DNA of 64,000 bases. Source: Pseudisothecium myosuroides. Taxonomy: Eukaryota > Streptophyta > Bryopsida > Hypnales > Lembophyllaceae. The translations under genes were made by a program, and so were the position numbers. Below the pieces are notes generated by a model, which saw only the letters and a program-made list of their open reading frames with translations, was not told where the DNA came from and ran no database searches. Every line of letters begins with the position of its first letter. The stretch's first letter is position 1. Shown here piece by piece: positions 11,701 to 25,200 of the stretch. The stretch lies in assembly GCA_951799445.1 (NCBI GenBank), contig OX637289.1:10817321-10881320 (forward strand), given 5' to 3'.

Positions 11701-14700
11701 ACATTATGGACTTCAATCAATATCTGTAAGTGGCTTAGGGCCATTCGCGAGCGATACAAAATGCTGAGTGCATGGCTACATATGTTGTTACATAATGATA
11801 CTTGATATTTAGTTCTACTATTGATGCTATTGCTTGGAGAGTATTTACACGTACTAGCTTGGGCATTGTGGCAGGTTAAACCCGCGCGGTCAGGCTCCAG
11901 TGTGGGAGTTAGTATTGCCGAGGGCCTGAATACTGCAGTGAAAAGGGCTGAAGCATTGTTCAGTGAGGTAATTTCTAATCTTATTAAATTATCCACGATG
12001 ACCAAAATAGAGATGTTTTGTTTGTGATCAAGCGGCAGAGAAATACTATGTGTGAGATGCGGTTATTTTCAGCACTACTTTGGTTGGTCATCAACGCTGG
12101 TTGAATGATAAAACCAGGTTTCAAAATCATTGCCTGAGTGATTATATAATCTTCTATTTCTGTTTTTCTGGGTGCAGGGCATTGATGAAAGAGTTGTCAT
12201 TGAGTTCTTTGCAGAGGGTGGCCAAGAGTTCACTGCCCTTGTGTTGGACGTGGGATCTGGAAACGAGAGTTGCCCTGTGACTCTTTTACCAACTGAGGTT
12301 GTAATTTTAGTCCTGCTCTCGGTTTAACAGCGTTGTTCTCGTTTGTCACCATGTGGTTTTCTCGGTTACTGCATATCATGTAGATATATTGTTTTACTCA
12401 GTATGCTCAATCTGCAAGCAGGTGGAAATTTTTGGAGGAGATTCGAGTGATGGTGAGCAAGAAGTTGCAATCTTTAACTATCGTCGAAAGTATCTGCCTT
12501 CTCGACAGGTATTATGCTTAATCAAACTTCCGGTTTACATCTTGAACATCAGAAATAGTTCAAAAATAGTTCAAGAGCGTGTTTTCTAGTTCTGAAATTA
12601 CTAAAAAATTTCCTTGTCTTCAAGTTTTGTTCTTAAGAAACTCTTGTTTTTTCGGTCAGCAAAGTATGAGGATGTTATCAAAAGTTGTCTGCCTCCTATG
12701 TAAGAATTTAAGTATGCGTTACTGGTCTCATGTAGGTCTCATACCACACTCCTCCACGGTTTTCAGAGGAGACTATCAACAAAATTCGCAGTGGAGCAGC
12801 TGATTTGTTTCGAATACTTGGGCTTCGTGATGTTGCTCGGATAGATGGGTGGTTATTACCTCAAGGGCAGCCTAGCGAGTCAAGTTCTGGAACCGTCGTC
12901 TTTTCTGATATAAATCTGGTGAGACGCATTTTGTCCTGCGATCTGTACTATGCGAAAGCTCAAGATTCTTTATGCAATAACTACAAAGGGGGAAAGGTTG
13001 TGATAGTTCTAAATTTGGAAGCGTGCAGATGAGCGGAATGGAGCAAACTAGTATCCTGTTCATGCAAGCTGCACAGGTGAGTTGTTGAGTCTTTGTGGAT
13101 GTGCTGCTGTAGCAGACATTGAACCTAGAAATTTCACCTTCTGAATCTACTTTATCATCTGGAGACGTTTCTCCTCCCATTCACTGTTTTTTGAAGCAGT
13201 ATAGGCAGTGAGTTGCAACGAGCATCTTGAGCGTAGTTAACTCCTCAAATTAAAAATAGAAAGTACACTTTGGAAGCTAACAGTCGATTTCAGTAACTTC
13301 CAAACATATTTCTATGGTTCGAAAAAATAGGGTAAGATTTCTTCTTTCTGTTGGTAGATTAACCTTCCTTGAAGTTTCTTATTTATTTATTACAACTCCT
13401 ATAGATATGGAAGCGGCTACTTTTGGCCATTTGGCACTTAAGGGATAATGCATTTATATCACCACTCACATTTTATTTATGCTTCGCAGATTGGTGTCTC
13501 ACATGCTGATATCCTTCGGTCTATACTTAGGCATGCATGCGCTCGATATCCCACCATCCCACTTCCAAAGTCGATCAGACCTTCCACGAATTTATCAAAC
13601 GCAAACTTAAAAGCAGAATTTGGAAAGGGAGATATACCTACAAGAAGGCAAAAGGTCTTTGTGATATTTGGAGGAGATTCATCTGAGCGGCAAGTTTCCC
13701 TTATAAGTGGAACCAATGTTTGGCTGAATTTACGAGGCTGCAGTGATGTACGTTTCCAAACCCAGTTATTTTCTATGTTCCATCTAGGATATTTTTCTCA
13801 ATGATACAATTCTACCACGTGTGTCATACATATATTTGATGACTTTGCACCTCTGCCATTGCGGCAGCCTGCTCAGAGTTCATGTAGAATGTGTTCTTGG
13901 AATTTGATACTCTTTCTGGATTGTTTCTTTCGTGTTATTATCCTCTTTTTTTGTTACAGTATAAACTTAATTCCATGTTGCAGCTTGATGTATCACCGTT
14001 TCTTCTCGCTCCAGTTGACTCCAATGATACTCTTATGGAAGCTGACAGAATAGGAGACAAGACAGTCTGGGCTTTACCGTAAGCTATTACGACATTTTGT
14101 TTGAAACTGGATATTATGACTCAATTGACTCTCTAGCTGTTTGAGGATACCTTTGGACGTATTACAGCGTGTCTGGATAGGAGGCTAGTGTACTTATTGA
14201 GATTGGGATCGTATTGCAGATACGCAGAAGTCTTGAAACATACAGTCGAGGAAGTCGTGGAAGGATGCATCGAACATTTGGAGTCCTCGACAGTCGCGAA
14301 GGTGTCCTATTTGAGGGACCAGGTATTGGCTGAGCTGCAAGGACAAGTGAAAGCCAGTTTGCTGTCGGATAAAGGCTTTATGGAAATGCCAAGGAAGCTT
14401 ACGCTGGAGAGGTTCATCGAAGAAGCCAGGCTGGACGATGCGGTCGTGTTTATTGCAGGTAAACTCTTTTACACTGGACGGAGAATTCACGGACTTGAAG
14501 ATCGAGGGTATTGATTACATATTGATATGTTTAAAACACATTGAAAGATTTGTTGTTGGTATTACTTGACGCTATTGAGGAGATTTCTGTGACCCAGCAC
14601 TGATTTGCAGAGTCTAGAACTTTTGTGGAACTATTTCTGGAAAGATACTACTGATGACAATTGCAATTACCCCGCCTTTTGGTTTTCCTTTTTTTAACCA

Positions 14701-17700
14701 ACAGCAGAGTGGAACTTCAATCTTTCGAGTCTAGCTTTGATATTTTGTATCAGATCTCTGCTGTTGGTGTTGGTTCCTATGTAGAAATTGTTGCCATCGT
14801 ACAGCCGTTTGAGTATCAGAGAGGTTAAGGTGCATCCTTGTCTGGGAAATAACTCAAGTGTCATCTTATCGTCCTTGTCCATTTTGGGATGAGCTTCGAC
14901 TGGATTAAATATGAACAGGAATCTCTGATGTCGAGTGCCATGCGATATTTTGTAACCCTGAGGCGTTTTCATTCTACATTTTAGTTCATGGTAGCCTCGG
15001 TGAGGACGGCACGTTGCAATCTCTTCTCCGAGCTTCAGGAGTACCACATACAGGTACTCTGCAGTCTTTCTTTCATAGTTGCATCTGAACAGGCTTGAAT
15101 ATGGGTAATATACGAATATGAATTTAATATGTCGCTTATGCCATATTACATGGAAGCTTTAGGAGCTGCATGTGAAGTCTTGAGGTAACCGGAAAAGTCT
15201 GTGAGACTTTGCAAAAAGGTTTACCTGCAGAATTGCATGTGGCGTTTGACAGGATCTAGTGAAGAGGCATCAAGGCTCTGCATGGACAAGGCGGCTACAG
15301 GCGCTGCTCTTTCCCATGTATGTGCCATCCGTCCTTGATCTTTCTCAATTCTTGGGTCAAATAGTCCATCTGGCTCTTGATTAGTCAAATTCTTTGAAGG
15401 TTTCGTAAGTTAATTTATGCATTCCGCCTCCATGTACAGATTTGCATGTAGTGAAACGATTTTTTGCTCGCTTATAGTGATGGCCGCGGACCTAGGTGTT
15501 GTGATCTCACCAAATGCTCGTGCACTTCGTCCCAGCTATCATCTCAGGGTATATTTACTGCTGCTAAAACAGTGATAGATTTTCATAAGCTTCTAGAGGG
15601 CGGGAATCAAATGTGGCTGAAATTGAAGAAAGAACTGAAAGCGGACGACGTCTGCGTAAAGCCGGTTGGCGATGGGTGCTCAACAGGTGTCGCCAGACTC
15701 AGGTGGGTTGATATGCTGCCTTGACAATGGATTGTCCATTGGTATTTTATTTTTTGCCTCCAGCCCAAGTCTCGCCTTGAGGACTTTAGTCTAGATTGGG
15801 GTTTGTTTTTCGTTCCATGTTTATCCCTTATGGAACTTATATTCTAGCTGGAACTTGGTGTCGTAAGTAATGAATCTTCGGTGTTCTGCAGCTGTGCCGA
15901 CGACTTGGCAGCATATGTTAAGGCCATCCAAACTGGCCAAACCCAGATTCACCCTGGCACTTTTCTCAAGGTAGGTGCGCCTGTTCCATGTCAATTCTGA
16001 AGTTCTTACTGTTTTCGGCTTGGATTTGGATGGTGAAGTTCTTCAAGTAACAGCAGTGACTTTTCTGTCAATGTGCAACAGATGTTCCATGGGTTTTCAG
16101 TAAAATTGGATTGTTTCAGGAACTTTTTGACATCATCATGAGAATGTTTCAGAAAAAGGTCTCTCTATAATCATTGTAAGCGTAGGGAGACCTCATGGGA
16201 AGATAGTCTTTATGATATCCTCTTAAAGTTCCTGCAACAGTCAAATTTACGGAAAATCCTGTTACACCTTGTATAACTCACTTAAAATGTAGTACTGTAG
16301 GGATCAGCACTCGCGTAATCTCTCATTTTAAATATTTTCAACTTTCGCAGGCACATGGAATCGTTGAGATGCCAGTTCCTTCGCCTAAGCAGCTCCTATT
16401 TGAGTCATTTATTGAGACAGACGATGTAGTAGTGGTATCCTCCAATACAGGAGGCAGTGGGAGGGAGGGAGAACTCTATTGGGAAGGCTGTAGTCGCTGG
16501 TTAGAGGTCACTGTAGGAGTTCTAGGTCTGGATGGGGTCATGCATGCACTCAATCCCAGTATCACTGTCAAGGAATCTGGAGGCATATTGACGCTCGAAG
16601 AAAAATTCCAAGGTTGTTGATCCTTCTTTTTCTCTTCTCTGAAAGTTTGCTCCAGATTGGACGTAATAGAACTTGATACCAGAATTGCTTTTCACCATTG
16701 AAAATGACGAGGACATCTGATTGATGAGATTAACTGCGGATCCTGAGCAACGTGTATTCATTGTGTGACAGGTGGAACTGGGGTTAATTTGACTCCACCA
16801 CCTCCATCACTCATCAAGTAAGTTCGATGTTTTGATATCTGATTTACAGTGTCTAATTGCAAGTGTCCTGCCTCGAATAGATATTTTTCATTTCTCTTTT
16901 TCCATGTAATCCGTACATTTCTTAACATTTTTCTTAGTCTAATAGTCTAATCGACTTCATGAAGAATACAAAAACCCTATTTGACAATCTCGGAATGCCA
17001 CTATTTCTATAGCATATGTAACAATTCGACTGTACATTATTACTTCATTCTTGGAAATGACAAGCCCCAACATGCTATTGTTGCATTAAATTTATGTCTC
17101 TATTTCATTAGACATCGTATCTTTCTACATTTTCGAACCGCTGCTTACTCTCTACCCTGGGTTAGCGGCAACAAATCTGTCAGATTCGAACTTTCCAGCG
17201 GAAATTTAATGTTATTTGGTGGTCTGTTTACAGGGAAGAAGCGATTGCAGCATGTAGACACCGCGTAGAAATCGTGGCCAATACTCTGGGTCTGGAAGGA
17301 TTTGCACGTATTGATGCGTTTGTGCACGCTGATACTGGGGAGGTAAAGCTGTTTCTTCTACATTTGAAAAGACTCACCCAGTTAAAGGGCTATGGTAGAA
17401 GAAAGAAAATGCCTTATTGCAAAGATTTAGGGTTTTGTACCAGTTTTAATTCTCCTCAATTGCAATGTGTCAGATAATTATTATCGAAGCGAACACAGTG
17501 CCCGGAATGACTCCATCGACGGTTCTTATCCACCAAGTATATCTTGCACCCCTTCCATTGATCCGGTCTGGCTTATGTTACTGTAGAATGTATGTGTCAT
17601 TTGTTACTGTCTACTTTGATGTCCGCCAGAAATTTATTCTTAGATTATGGACCTGACACTGCTTTATAGCCGGGAAGGTTGAGATCCTTATCGGACACAA

Positions 17701-18007
17701 AAGCAAGTCAATCTACACTTTGAAAAACATCCAGATCTGGGCTTTCTGGTTGTTTTAAGGGCTTAGAATGGGCAGGATTATGGAGTTTAATTTCCTACTG
17801 ACTACCCAATGAGATAGTGACAATTGCCCTGAACACCGAACTTGGCATTATTTACATAACATGAATTTTGGCGAACATACTAATTCTCCTCATTCTGATC
17901 CCATGTTCCAGGCGCTCACAGAGATACCACCAATGTACCCAAGGTCCTTCTTCAGGAAAGTTGTTGATCTGGCGCTTCTTCAGCATTCTAGAAAACAAAT
18001 CTCCTGA
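8747..18007 (+). CDS. DDL: D-alanine-D-alanine ligase, plant tandem-domain form (about 980 aa, plastid-targeted)
   Basis: The ATP-dependent enzyme joins two D-alanines for peptidoglycan; in mosses it acts in plastid-wall synthesis and chloroplast division. Exons: 8747-8982, 9482-9656, 10120-10191, 10542-10585, 10738-10849, 11016-11087, 11193-11255, 11432-11509, 11875-11967, 12178-12297, 12422-12508, 12736-12918, 13029-13076, 13490-13747, 13984-14078, 14220-14458, 14985-15053, 15253-15317 or 15321, 15478-15548, 15590-15702, 15892-15970, 16351-16612, 16772-16817, 17234-17342, 17474-17536, 17912-18007. The N-terminus is Ser/Arg-rich like a transit peptide. Domain 1 (about 110-480) has ICGGPSAER, LHGLFGEGGG, VVKPARSGSSVGV and DINLMSGMEQTS. 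Domain 2 (about 515-960) has IFGGDSSER, VHGSLGEDG, CVKPVGDGCSTGV and EANTVPGMTPSTVL. Domain 1 differs at two conserved acidic positions (GEDG to GEGG; EVN to DIN), so domain 2 looks the more canonical. Uncertain points: the weak acceptor at 9482, and a frame change near 15549 that needs either a 41-nt intron or an indel. Confidence 0.9.
9165..9460. repeat. Intron repeat I, copy in DDL intron 1
   Basis: 'ggtcatatggaaactttctt', 'acacatgcaatg', 'ttcactgattttt' and 'cacaatgtgatcgatcgaat' recur in the same order at 25699-25935 inside a phosphatase intron ('ggtcatatgaaactttcttt', 'acacatgcaatg', 'cacaatatgatcattagaac'). Ends are not sharply defined here; the other copy starts TTAACCCCTAAAGG. No coding potential. 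Confidence 0.5.
9663..10075. repeat. Intron repeat II, copy in DDL intron 2
   Basis: 'gcgtccaactt...attttaacca', 'ttcattgagagatcac', 'ccccatttccattcaaagat', 'gaccaatcaagtgtaatgg' and 'tggtaacaggggacagtgta' match, in order, 24128-24530 in the phosphatase gene. Both copies are in the same orientation as their host genes. Target duplications were not identified. Confidence 0.55.
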
Positions 18008-19397
18008 CGTTTGGAGGATGATAACTTTGAACCTGAACATTGATACCAGCAAACTATTAGTTGCTTCCAGTATTGCAGATAACATACCTTAGCTAAACAG
18101 TAGGGTAGCATCAATTAGGATGACCAGTTTAATGATGCAAATTTGCATTTACGCTTACTCCTGTGTATCACATTCCAATACTCATGTACAGTACTGTGTT
18201 GCTTTGATATCCTAGATGGAAAGGTCAAAGAGTGTTAAATCATATGGTACAGTTCACGTAAACTCTTTAGTATGACCTCAAAAATGGAATTCTGAAATGT
18301 CCTTCGCTTGTCACACCTGGAATATAGATTTCTTGGGTATCATGCCTTGGGAACCGGTTCCTTTCTGTGTCTGTGTGGAACGAAAGTGGATTTTTGACAA
18401 TTGCAGGTGGTACAGTATCTCAGTTCCTACGGACCTGAATTGCATCCCTCCAAGTGTGAAAGGGCAAAAGGAACATTCTTCAGTACATACTCGGCTTCAA
18501 AAAGGTATGGAATAAGTTCAACATAAGATACTTGCAAAGCTCTTCCCAAGGCTGCTTTTAATACAAATTGTGTAAGGTTTTTCCAGTTTTGACCAGTTGC
18601 TGGTTCTTATTCTTTTTTGAATCCAACCGACTAACTGAAGGGCCGTGCATATGCCAATTGTAAAAGGGGGAATATGCCACTTCAAATTTCCAGGTGTAAA
18701 CCTGTGTATGGTGACTGTTTTAAAAAGGGATAATGAGAAATCCCTTGTTGGCATATCCTCATTTTTTAATCTTTGATCTTGGCATATTTCAAACTTTGTT
18801 TGGCATATCCGCATTTTGTAAATGTCTTCGCACCACCCAGCTGGGTCTCTAGGTGGCTTCGATACGGAGAAATTAACGGCTTTACGAAGTGACATCAAGA
18901 GAACTTAACTTAATCTGAACGCTTTGATTTTGAACTCCTCGATTTTACAAGCCGTGACATCAGCAATGCCGCAATTGCAATATTCAACTTCATCTGCAGT
19001 GACGACATTAGAAGAATTGAATTCAATTATACATAACACCGGGGACACACTTTTGCCTTTGACTCTTCTGAAAGGTTGCATTGAAACCAGCGTGATTCAA
19101 GAGTTCATCTGTTCGAGATCCCACACCCCCAAGACAGTTCACAGGACAATGGATGATGTCGTGAATGATTAATCTTCAATTGGTGGTAATTGACCTTCAA
19201 TCAACAGTACAAAGATGCTTTGTATGATAATCTGATGAAACTGAGGTAGATAATATATTTGTACAAACACACAAGCAAAAATGTGCAAAAATTAAAAGAA
19301 GGGTTCAAGTATTAATGGGTTAAAAAACTTATCAAACAAATAGTGGATCTTACTTACAAAAAAAATTTATGCAAGAACTAAAGATGAGAGATTCCTA
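18008..19397. other. 3' UTR of DDL and spacer
   Basis: The first few hundred bases after the stop at 18005-18007 should be the DDL 3' UTR; no unambiguous polyadenylation site was picked. The ORFs at 18518-18898 (-) and 18924-19172 (+) have no recognisable motif or exon structure. 'ggcatatccgcattttgtaa' and 'ggcatatcctcattttttaa' form a small local duplication at 18750-18820. Confidence 0.35.
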
Positions 19398-19478
19398 CTC
19401 CCTTTGTTTTTGAAAAAGACACGGGTTTCCTTTGTAAAATACAAAGGAAATACAAATCTTATTCAGAAACAAAGGGAG
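19398..19478. mobile_element. Stowaway-type MITE, 81 bp
   Basis: The element runs CTCCCTTTGTTTTTGAAAAA ... TTCAGAAACAAAGGGAG, flanked by TA at 19396-19397 and 19479-19480. CTCCCT-type termini with a TA duplication are diagnostic of Stowaway (Tc1/mariner-derived) MITEs. A central 'tttcctttgtaaaatacaaaggaaa' forms a second palindrome. Confidence 0.85.
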
Positions 19479-19480
19479 TA

Positions 19481-21730
19481 GCATTCTTGAACAATGAAGA
19501 AGTTGCACACTCTTCACTACGGTTGCTACAAAATCTTATAACAAAATAATTCATTCTCGGATGAATGCACACATTGTTGGAGTCTCTCTTGGCGTACAAT
19601 GCAATTTTGGTTTTACTTGATCATATCCTATAAGTTGACCATGAAGGAGGAACAACATATTCCTTCAATGAAAATCCTTGAAACTAAACTCAAATTACCC
19701 AAAACTGCTCTGAAACACACTTTTAAAGCAATCAACACTATTGCCATGCAATATGTTGGTTCAATCATCCTATACAAAAGAAAGATAGAAAACAACCAAC
19801 CACTCCCACTAGAATAAGAAAATGTAAAACAAAAAACAAAAAACAAAACACACAAGTCATAACTTGGTGACACCCCATCGCTGCACAGTACACTTATAAT
19901 CCATTTCCACCCAGATACTTTTAATCTTGGTTACTTTTAACTTAAGTGTCTATTCTCAAAAGGGAAGAGTAGTTTTACATCAATGGCCCTTGATCCGGTG
20001 GACATTGGTTCATTGTCATGACAAACAGACACTTTATTCACGTCGGCCTTCTTCAAAGACCGGAGTTTCTATCTATCTATCTATCTTGACCATGAAGATC
20101 CAAAATGAATTAGGCCTTGTAAGTAGGTGGACTTCCAAGTGCCAAAATTGGCCAAACTTTGTAGAATAGACAAAAAAAAAGTTATTTGGAACTTCACATG
20201 AAAGTGTGCAATATTTGGAAGGGGGGAATTGAAATGATTTGCCAACAAGATTTTAGGGAGATAAAAGGAACAAGTTTCCAACTTCCCTAAAACTAATTTT
20301 AATATTGAAATTGAACTTTTGGAATGCTTTTTGTTTGACAACAAGACAAAGCTACTTCTAAAATATAGTTTCTCCCTACTCACACAGAGGAGGTGTAAAC
20401 ATCATGGAAGTCACCCAAAACGGTTCCGATTCCAAAAAACTTGAAATTTGGATTTGGATTCTAACTCCACAAAGAAGTCCGCCCTATGCTAAAGAATTAC
20501 TTCTCTCTCTCAACATTGTTGGATGAATGAACACATCGTTGGATGACTAAATTGGATTCATCCATATTTCACCTGTCTCATATATCCTATGCTCAGGTCA
20601 GATTTGTTAAAAAATAATTCAAAATATAATTAAATATGGCATATAATGAAATTTTCAAAAATTATAACTTGGCATATTTGAAATGTGTAGAAATGTTAAT
20701 GAAAATAATTTGAATCTTCAAAAAATCCAATGAAGAATGGAAAATGGAAAAAAAATATGCATAACAAGTCAATTGCTTTATAAATGTAAAAATCTATGGA
20801 ATACATAAGCTTATTCTTTTTTTTCTCCCCTTGAAGAAAGACTATATTCATTAAAGGGGATTGAAACTTAACTAGTCCTTTTGCTAACTTACTAGGATGT
20901 GAAGACCCTATTGCTAAAGCTCACAAAATATTCAATAAAGCCCTTAGTACCGCACTACTGGTACCGCAGTATAGCTGTGAGGACCCTACTATTAATGATT
21001 ATGAAATATTCCCATTCTTGTGAAATGAAATTGCAAAAATTCTAAATCCATTTAATGAAAGATAATTCAACCCAAAAAGAAAAGATTTCGTATGGAGTAT
21101 GATGAATTTGACCCTAATGTACAGTATGCATAAATTTTCTTTTTATTCAGTGCCTACCAGATTTTTTTTTAGGCAATTAAATGCCCAATTTCCTCAAAAA
21201 AAATGTGCAACTTCAAGCCTATAGAAAAAAAGGGGGTAAATGTGTTGAAAAATGTCAGACTGTAATGATGGCCGTGCATACTATTGCCACAATGCTTCCA
21301 AAACCTCATTTCATCCATCGTGCAAAGTCAGCATATTACAAAAATTGCATACAAAAATTATATATTCAAAATTGCATATTCTAAATTGGCCTCCTTCAAT
21401 TCAAACCTCCAGAGTGAAGGAGCCACGAAACTCAGAATCTTATTTCTTTGGAGCCACATAACCATTTGTCCGAAAACCCCCCCAAAAAAACCTGGTGCCT
21501 ACACTGTCCACCAAAATGAAATTCCAAAACCCTAGTCCAAGCGTGCCAACGTCCAAGGTCCAACCGTCCAAGAGTCGCAGGCCGTTGGTAAGCGCAGGAT
21601 CCGGAACCTGACGCGAAGGTCCGACCTCGGGTCGTGCTGGGCCGAGTTGTGCCTTGCCGAGCATCCGCCGAGTGCGTCGGGATCCCTCGCATCTCCCCCG
21701 ATCCCCTTCATATCAGTCCCTTAATCCCTT
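19481..21730. other. AT-rich spacer upstream of the phosphatase gene
   Basis: No gene was recognised. 19599-19817 and other small ORFs lack motifs. From about 21400 the sequence turns GC-rich, consistent with an approaching promoter. A (tcta)n run of four units lies near 20070. Confidence 0.35.
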
Positions 21731-21736
21731 TATAAA
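21731..21736 (+). promoter_or_regulatory. Candidate TATA box of the purple acid phosphatase gene
   Basis: TATAAA sits in a GC-rich context (ccctttataaagcccagccc), 465 bases upstream of the ATG. That distance implies a long 5' leader, possibly with an intron ending at the 'gatcctgcag' near 22163. Position is inferred from sequence only. Confidence 0.4.
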
Positions 21737-22200
21737 GCCCAGCCCATGCAACCCAGACGCCAGCACAAGCTCCGCACAAGCCCCAAGCAAGGTCCAATTG
21801 AGCCTGCAGCAGCTCAGACCGCGCCTCAATAACTCCACACCAGGTGCGTCCTGGCGCATTCATACCACCCCTGATGATGAGTGATGATGAGTGGGAAACG
21901 CTTCTACTGCAGTACTGCTGTGCACTGTACACGGACGCATGTCCAGCACAATGACGCCCAAACTCATTTTGGGCTTATGGTTTTGGAGCTCATTGATGGG
22001 ATGTTTAGGACAGGGAGGTTCAACTGCCATGGCCTTTAGCTTTGAGTCCCTCAGCTGAACTAATCGATCGCCAGCAGGATCGATGAGTGAAGCGTTGGAT
22101 CTCGACGCCAGTGTAGTTTTTGCTTGCTCTGTCATTGATGTAATCCCTGTGTGGATCCTGCAGGGAAGAAATCGAAGGTGGGCTTTGCAATTGGGGAAGG

Positions 22201-25200
22201 ATGGGGGCTGGCAGCCACCTATGGGTTTGGGTCTGTGCGGTGCTGCTGCTGGCTTCAGTGGCGGTGACGTCGACGGCTGAGGAAGTGGGCTTCGGCGCCG
22301 GAAGCACGAGCCGGTACGTCAGGAAACTGGCGGAGAGTGTGGATTTGCCCTACTCGTCGCCTTTGTTCGCTGTGCCGCCGGGCGCCAATCCGGCGCAACA
22401 GGTAATAAGATTGTCGTTGTACGTGATGGAAACTTTGAATTCGTTCCATTGCGCCTTTGTGGGGTTCAATTTTGATGCTTGCTTTCGATTTTGAGGTGTT
22501 GGCGACACGGCATTGTCGTATTGTGGTGGCTGCTAACGTACATTGTCTGCTTTGATCCTCCTCTCCCCTCCCCGGCCAACATTACTGAATCCTCCCAGGA
22601 ACCAATTTATTGTAGTCGGGGTTTTAGTGTGACAAAGGCCGAGGTTGAGCAATGAGAGCCCTAATCGCAACGGATTTATGTAGGAATTTTGCGAATTTAG
22701 AGTTTCGTACTTTGGAATTGAGTGGAAAAAGAGGGTATCGTAGTCCCGTGAGGAGTGAATTGATGATGATACAAACGGCATATGCCTTTGAGATATTCTG
22801 TATTCTGAGGCATATTCCAGGAGAGACTCAAAAAGAGTACTCCGTATATTGCATGAAGTCAATGCAGTGGTGCTGGAAAGGCTGTTCGCGATTTGGACAG
22901 GTCGTCAAATATTTTGCAGTGTCATTAGTGTCTACAGGGGAAGAGGTTTTTAGTAAGAGTTTAGTAGTGTTTAAGGTCAGTCTGCTCAATTGATTAATCT
23001 ACTGTAGGTTATATGGAGTCGATGATAGGATTTCGGTTAATGAACTGTGTTGTGAATTACTTGAGAGTAATAAACCAATCTGAATAACCCCAATAGCATC
23101 ACTGTAATTGCGTCTTGGAGAGTTTAGATAAGTTTGGATTTGTCTTTGAAATTTGGGTATGATACCCTGTGTTTGATCTAGAAGCATGAAATCAATGAAT
23201 TGCTGCTTAGGCTATAGCCCGCACCAAGCAAGTAGCGTCAATTAGCTAATTGGGACGGTGCTAATGCCCATCAACAAATTGGAAGTTTACTTATCTATCG
23301 TGTGGCCGCACTTGCAATGTAACTAATCCGGAGTTAGTCTTCCAAGTTAGCTAAAATTGTCTAATTGCAGCTGATGTTAGGCGTGGTGGAGTTAAGTGAA
23401 TTTAGCTGGTCCAAAGTTTAGTATGGACGTTCATCTCCAACACTCTAGTTCACACGATTCCTAACACCAAGTGCGAATTCTTGCTACTTGGTTGATGCGA
23501 GCATAGGCTCAGTTAGTGCACTTGTTTAAATTTTGGGAGTTAAGGCAGTTTTGATGATCTATTCGGCAGGTGCACCTGACCCAAGGAGATTACGATGGCA
23601 AAGCCGTGATCGTCTCTTATGTGACAGTCAAGCCGAGCAAGCCGAAGGTGTGGTATGGCAAATCAACAGGAAACCATCCTTGGGTGGCCAAAGGCTACAC
23701 AACGCAATACCAGTTTTACAACTACACCTCCGGCTTCATCCACCATGTCCTCGTGTCCAACTTGGAGGTAGTAATCTCTTCTTTCTACGAGCGAACTCAA
23801 CGTTCCCACTTCTCAACTGAGCTCTTTCATGGCTTTGTTGAGCTTGTCTGTAGCACACTCTAGACAGTTTCATCTCTGATAAATGATTTGTTTACAGTTT
23901 AACACAAAGTATTACTACAAAATCGGAGCAAAAGGAGATGGCCCCCGCGAGTTTTTTTTCACAACTCCTCCTGCCCCTGGACCCGACTCTCCTTACACTT
24001 TTGGAGCAATTGGTGAGTTTTGATTCTGACTTCTCTTCGGTAATCGACTTGCACACAGGATGCGTTTTTTTTAATTAATTAGTTGTGTGGAGTTCTGCTC
24101 TCATATCTCCATTTCCTTATTTATGGTAGAGATACTGTTGGCGTCCAACTTTAAATTATTTTAACCAATACGTAGGAGTGAGCTTTCATTGGGTGATCAC
24201 AAAATAGTGCCCACTGGAGAGATCGACCAGAACCAAATTGTTGAGATCAAATTTTGATCACAGTGAATGAAACTCTCTTGTAATCATTGACAGTGGGAAG
24301 TTGTAGATCGCCATTGAAGGGATCGAATATAACCCCATTTCCATTTCAATGCTGAGTGGGCATAGGTATTTAGCCTAGTTTGCTTGCTCCTTTTGCTGAT
24401 TGAAAGCCAGTCAAGTATATGGGAAGAGACGTGTTGGTAACAGGCGTCAGTCTAGGAGATGGGATCACTTTCCTAATGGTTTTACTATCCTCCACCATAG
24501 CTCATACATGACATATGGTTTTAAATTCTGTCTGTTGGTTGATCCAGGGGACTTGGGACAAACATATGATTCTGCCAACACTTTGGAACATTACTTGCAG
24601 AGTTACGGGCAAACCGTTCTCTATTTGGGGGACCTAGCGTATCAGGACAATTACCCGTTGCATTACCAAGTCCGTTATGACACCTGGAGTCGGTTTCTGG
24701 AACGCAGCGCTGCTTACCAGCCATACATATGGACAACCGGGAACCATGAGATTGATTTTGTCCCTGAAATTGTAAGTACCAACCTTCATTCTTTCTTTAC
24801 AGCTGATTTGAATTCTCTGCTAAGGCAGGTCTGGGTAGGCCTACTTGTGTCGTGTTAGACGTCTGATGTCTTATTAGATGGGTGTTGAACTTGCTTCTGT
24901 GACGGGCGAGGTTGTCTATTAGACGTTGAGTCAAACATACTTAGACGTTGCGTCTGCTTGTCTGCGAAGGTAACTCCGTGCAAAGGGATTTACAAGTGAA
25001 ACTGATGAGATTGGTGTTGAATGTTGTGTATGCTTAGGGGGAGAGCACTCCATTTAAGCCTTTCAACCACCGCTTCCCCACACCTCACTGGGCGACTAAC
25101 AGCACTTCACCTCAGTGGTATTCAATCCGCCGTGGACCAGCCACTATCATCGTTCTTTCATCCTACTCTGCTTACGGTATAATCATCTTCTCCTTGCATA

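Noticed and set aside
18518..18898. 126-codon minus-strand ORF
   Set aside because: No motif, no homologous pattern, in spacer with small local repeats.
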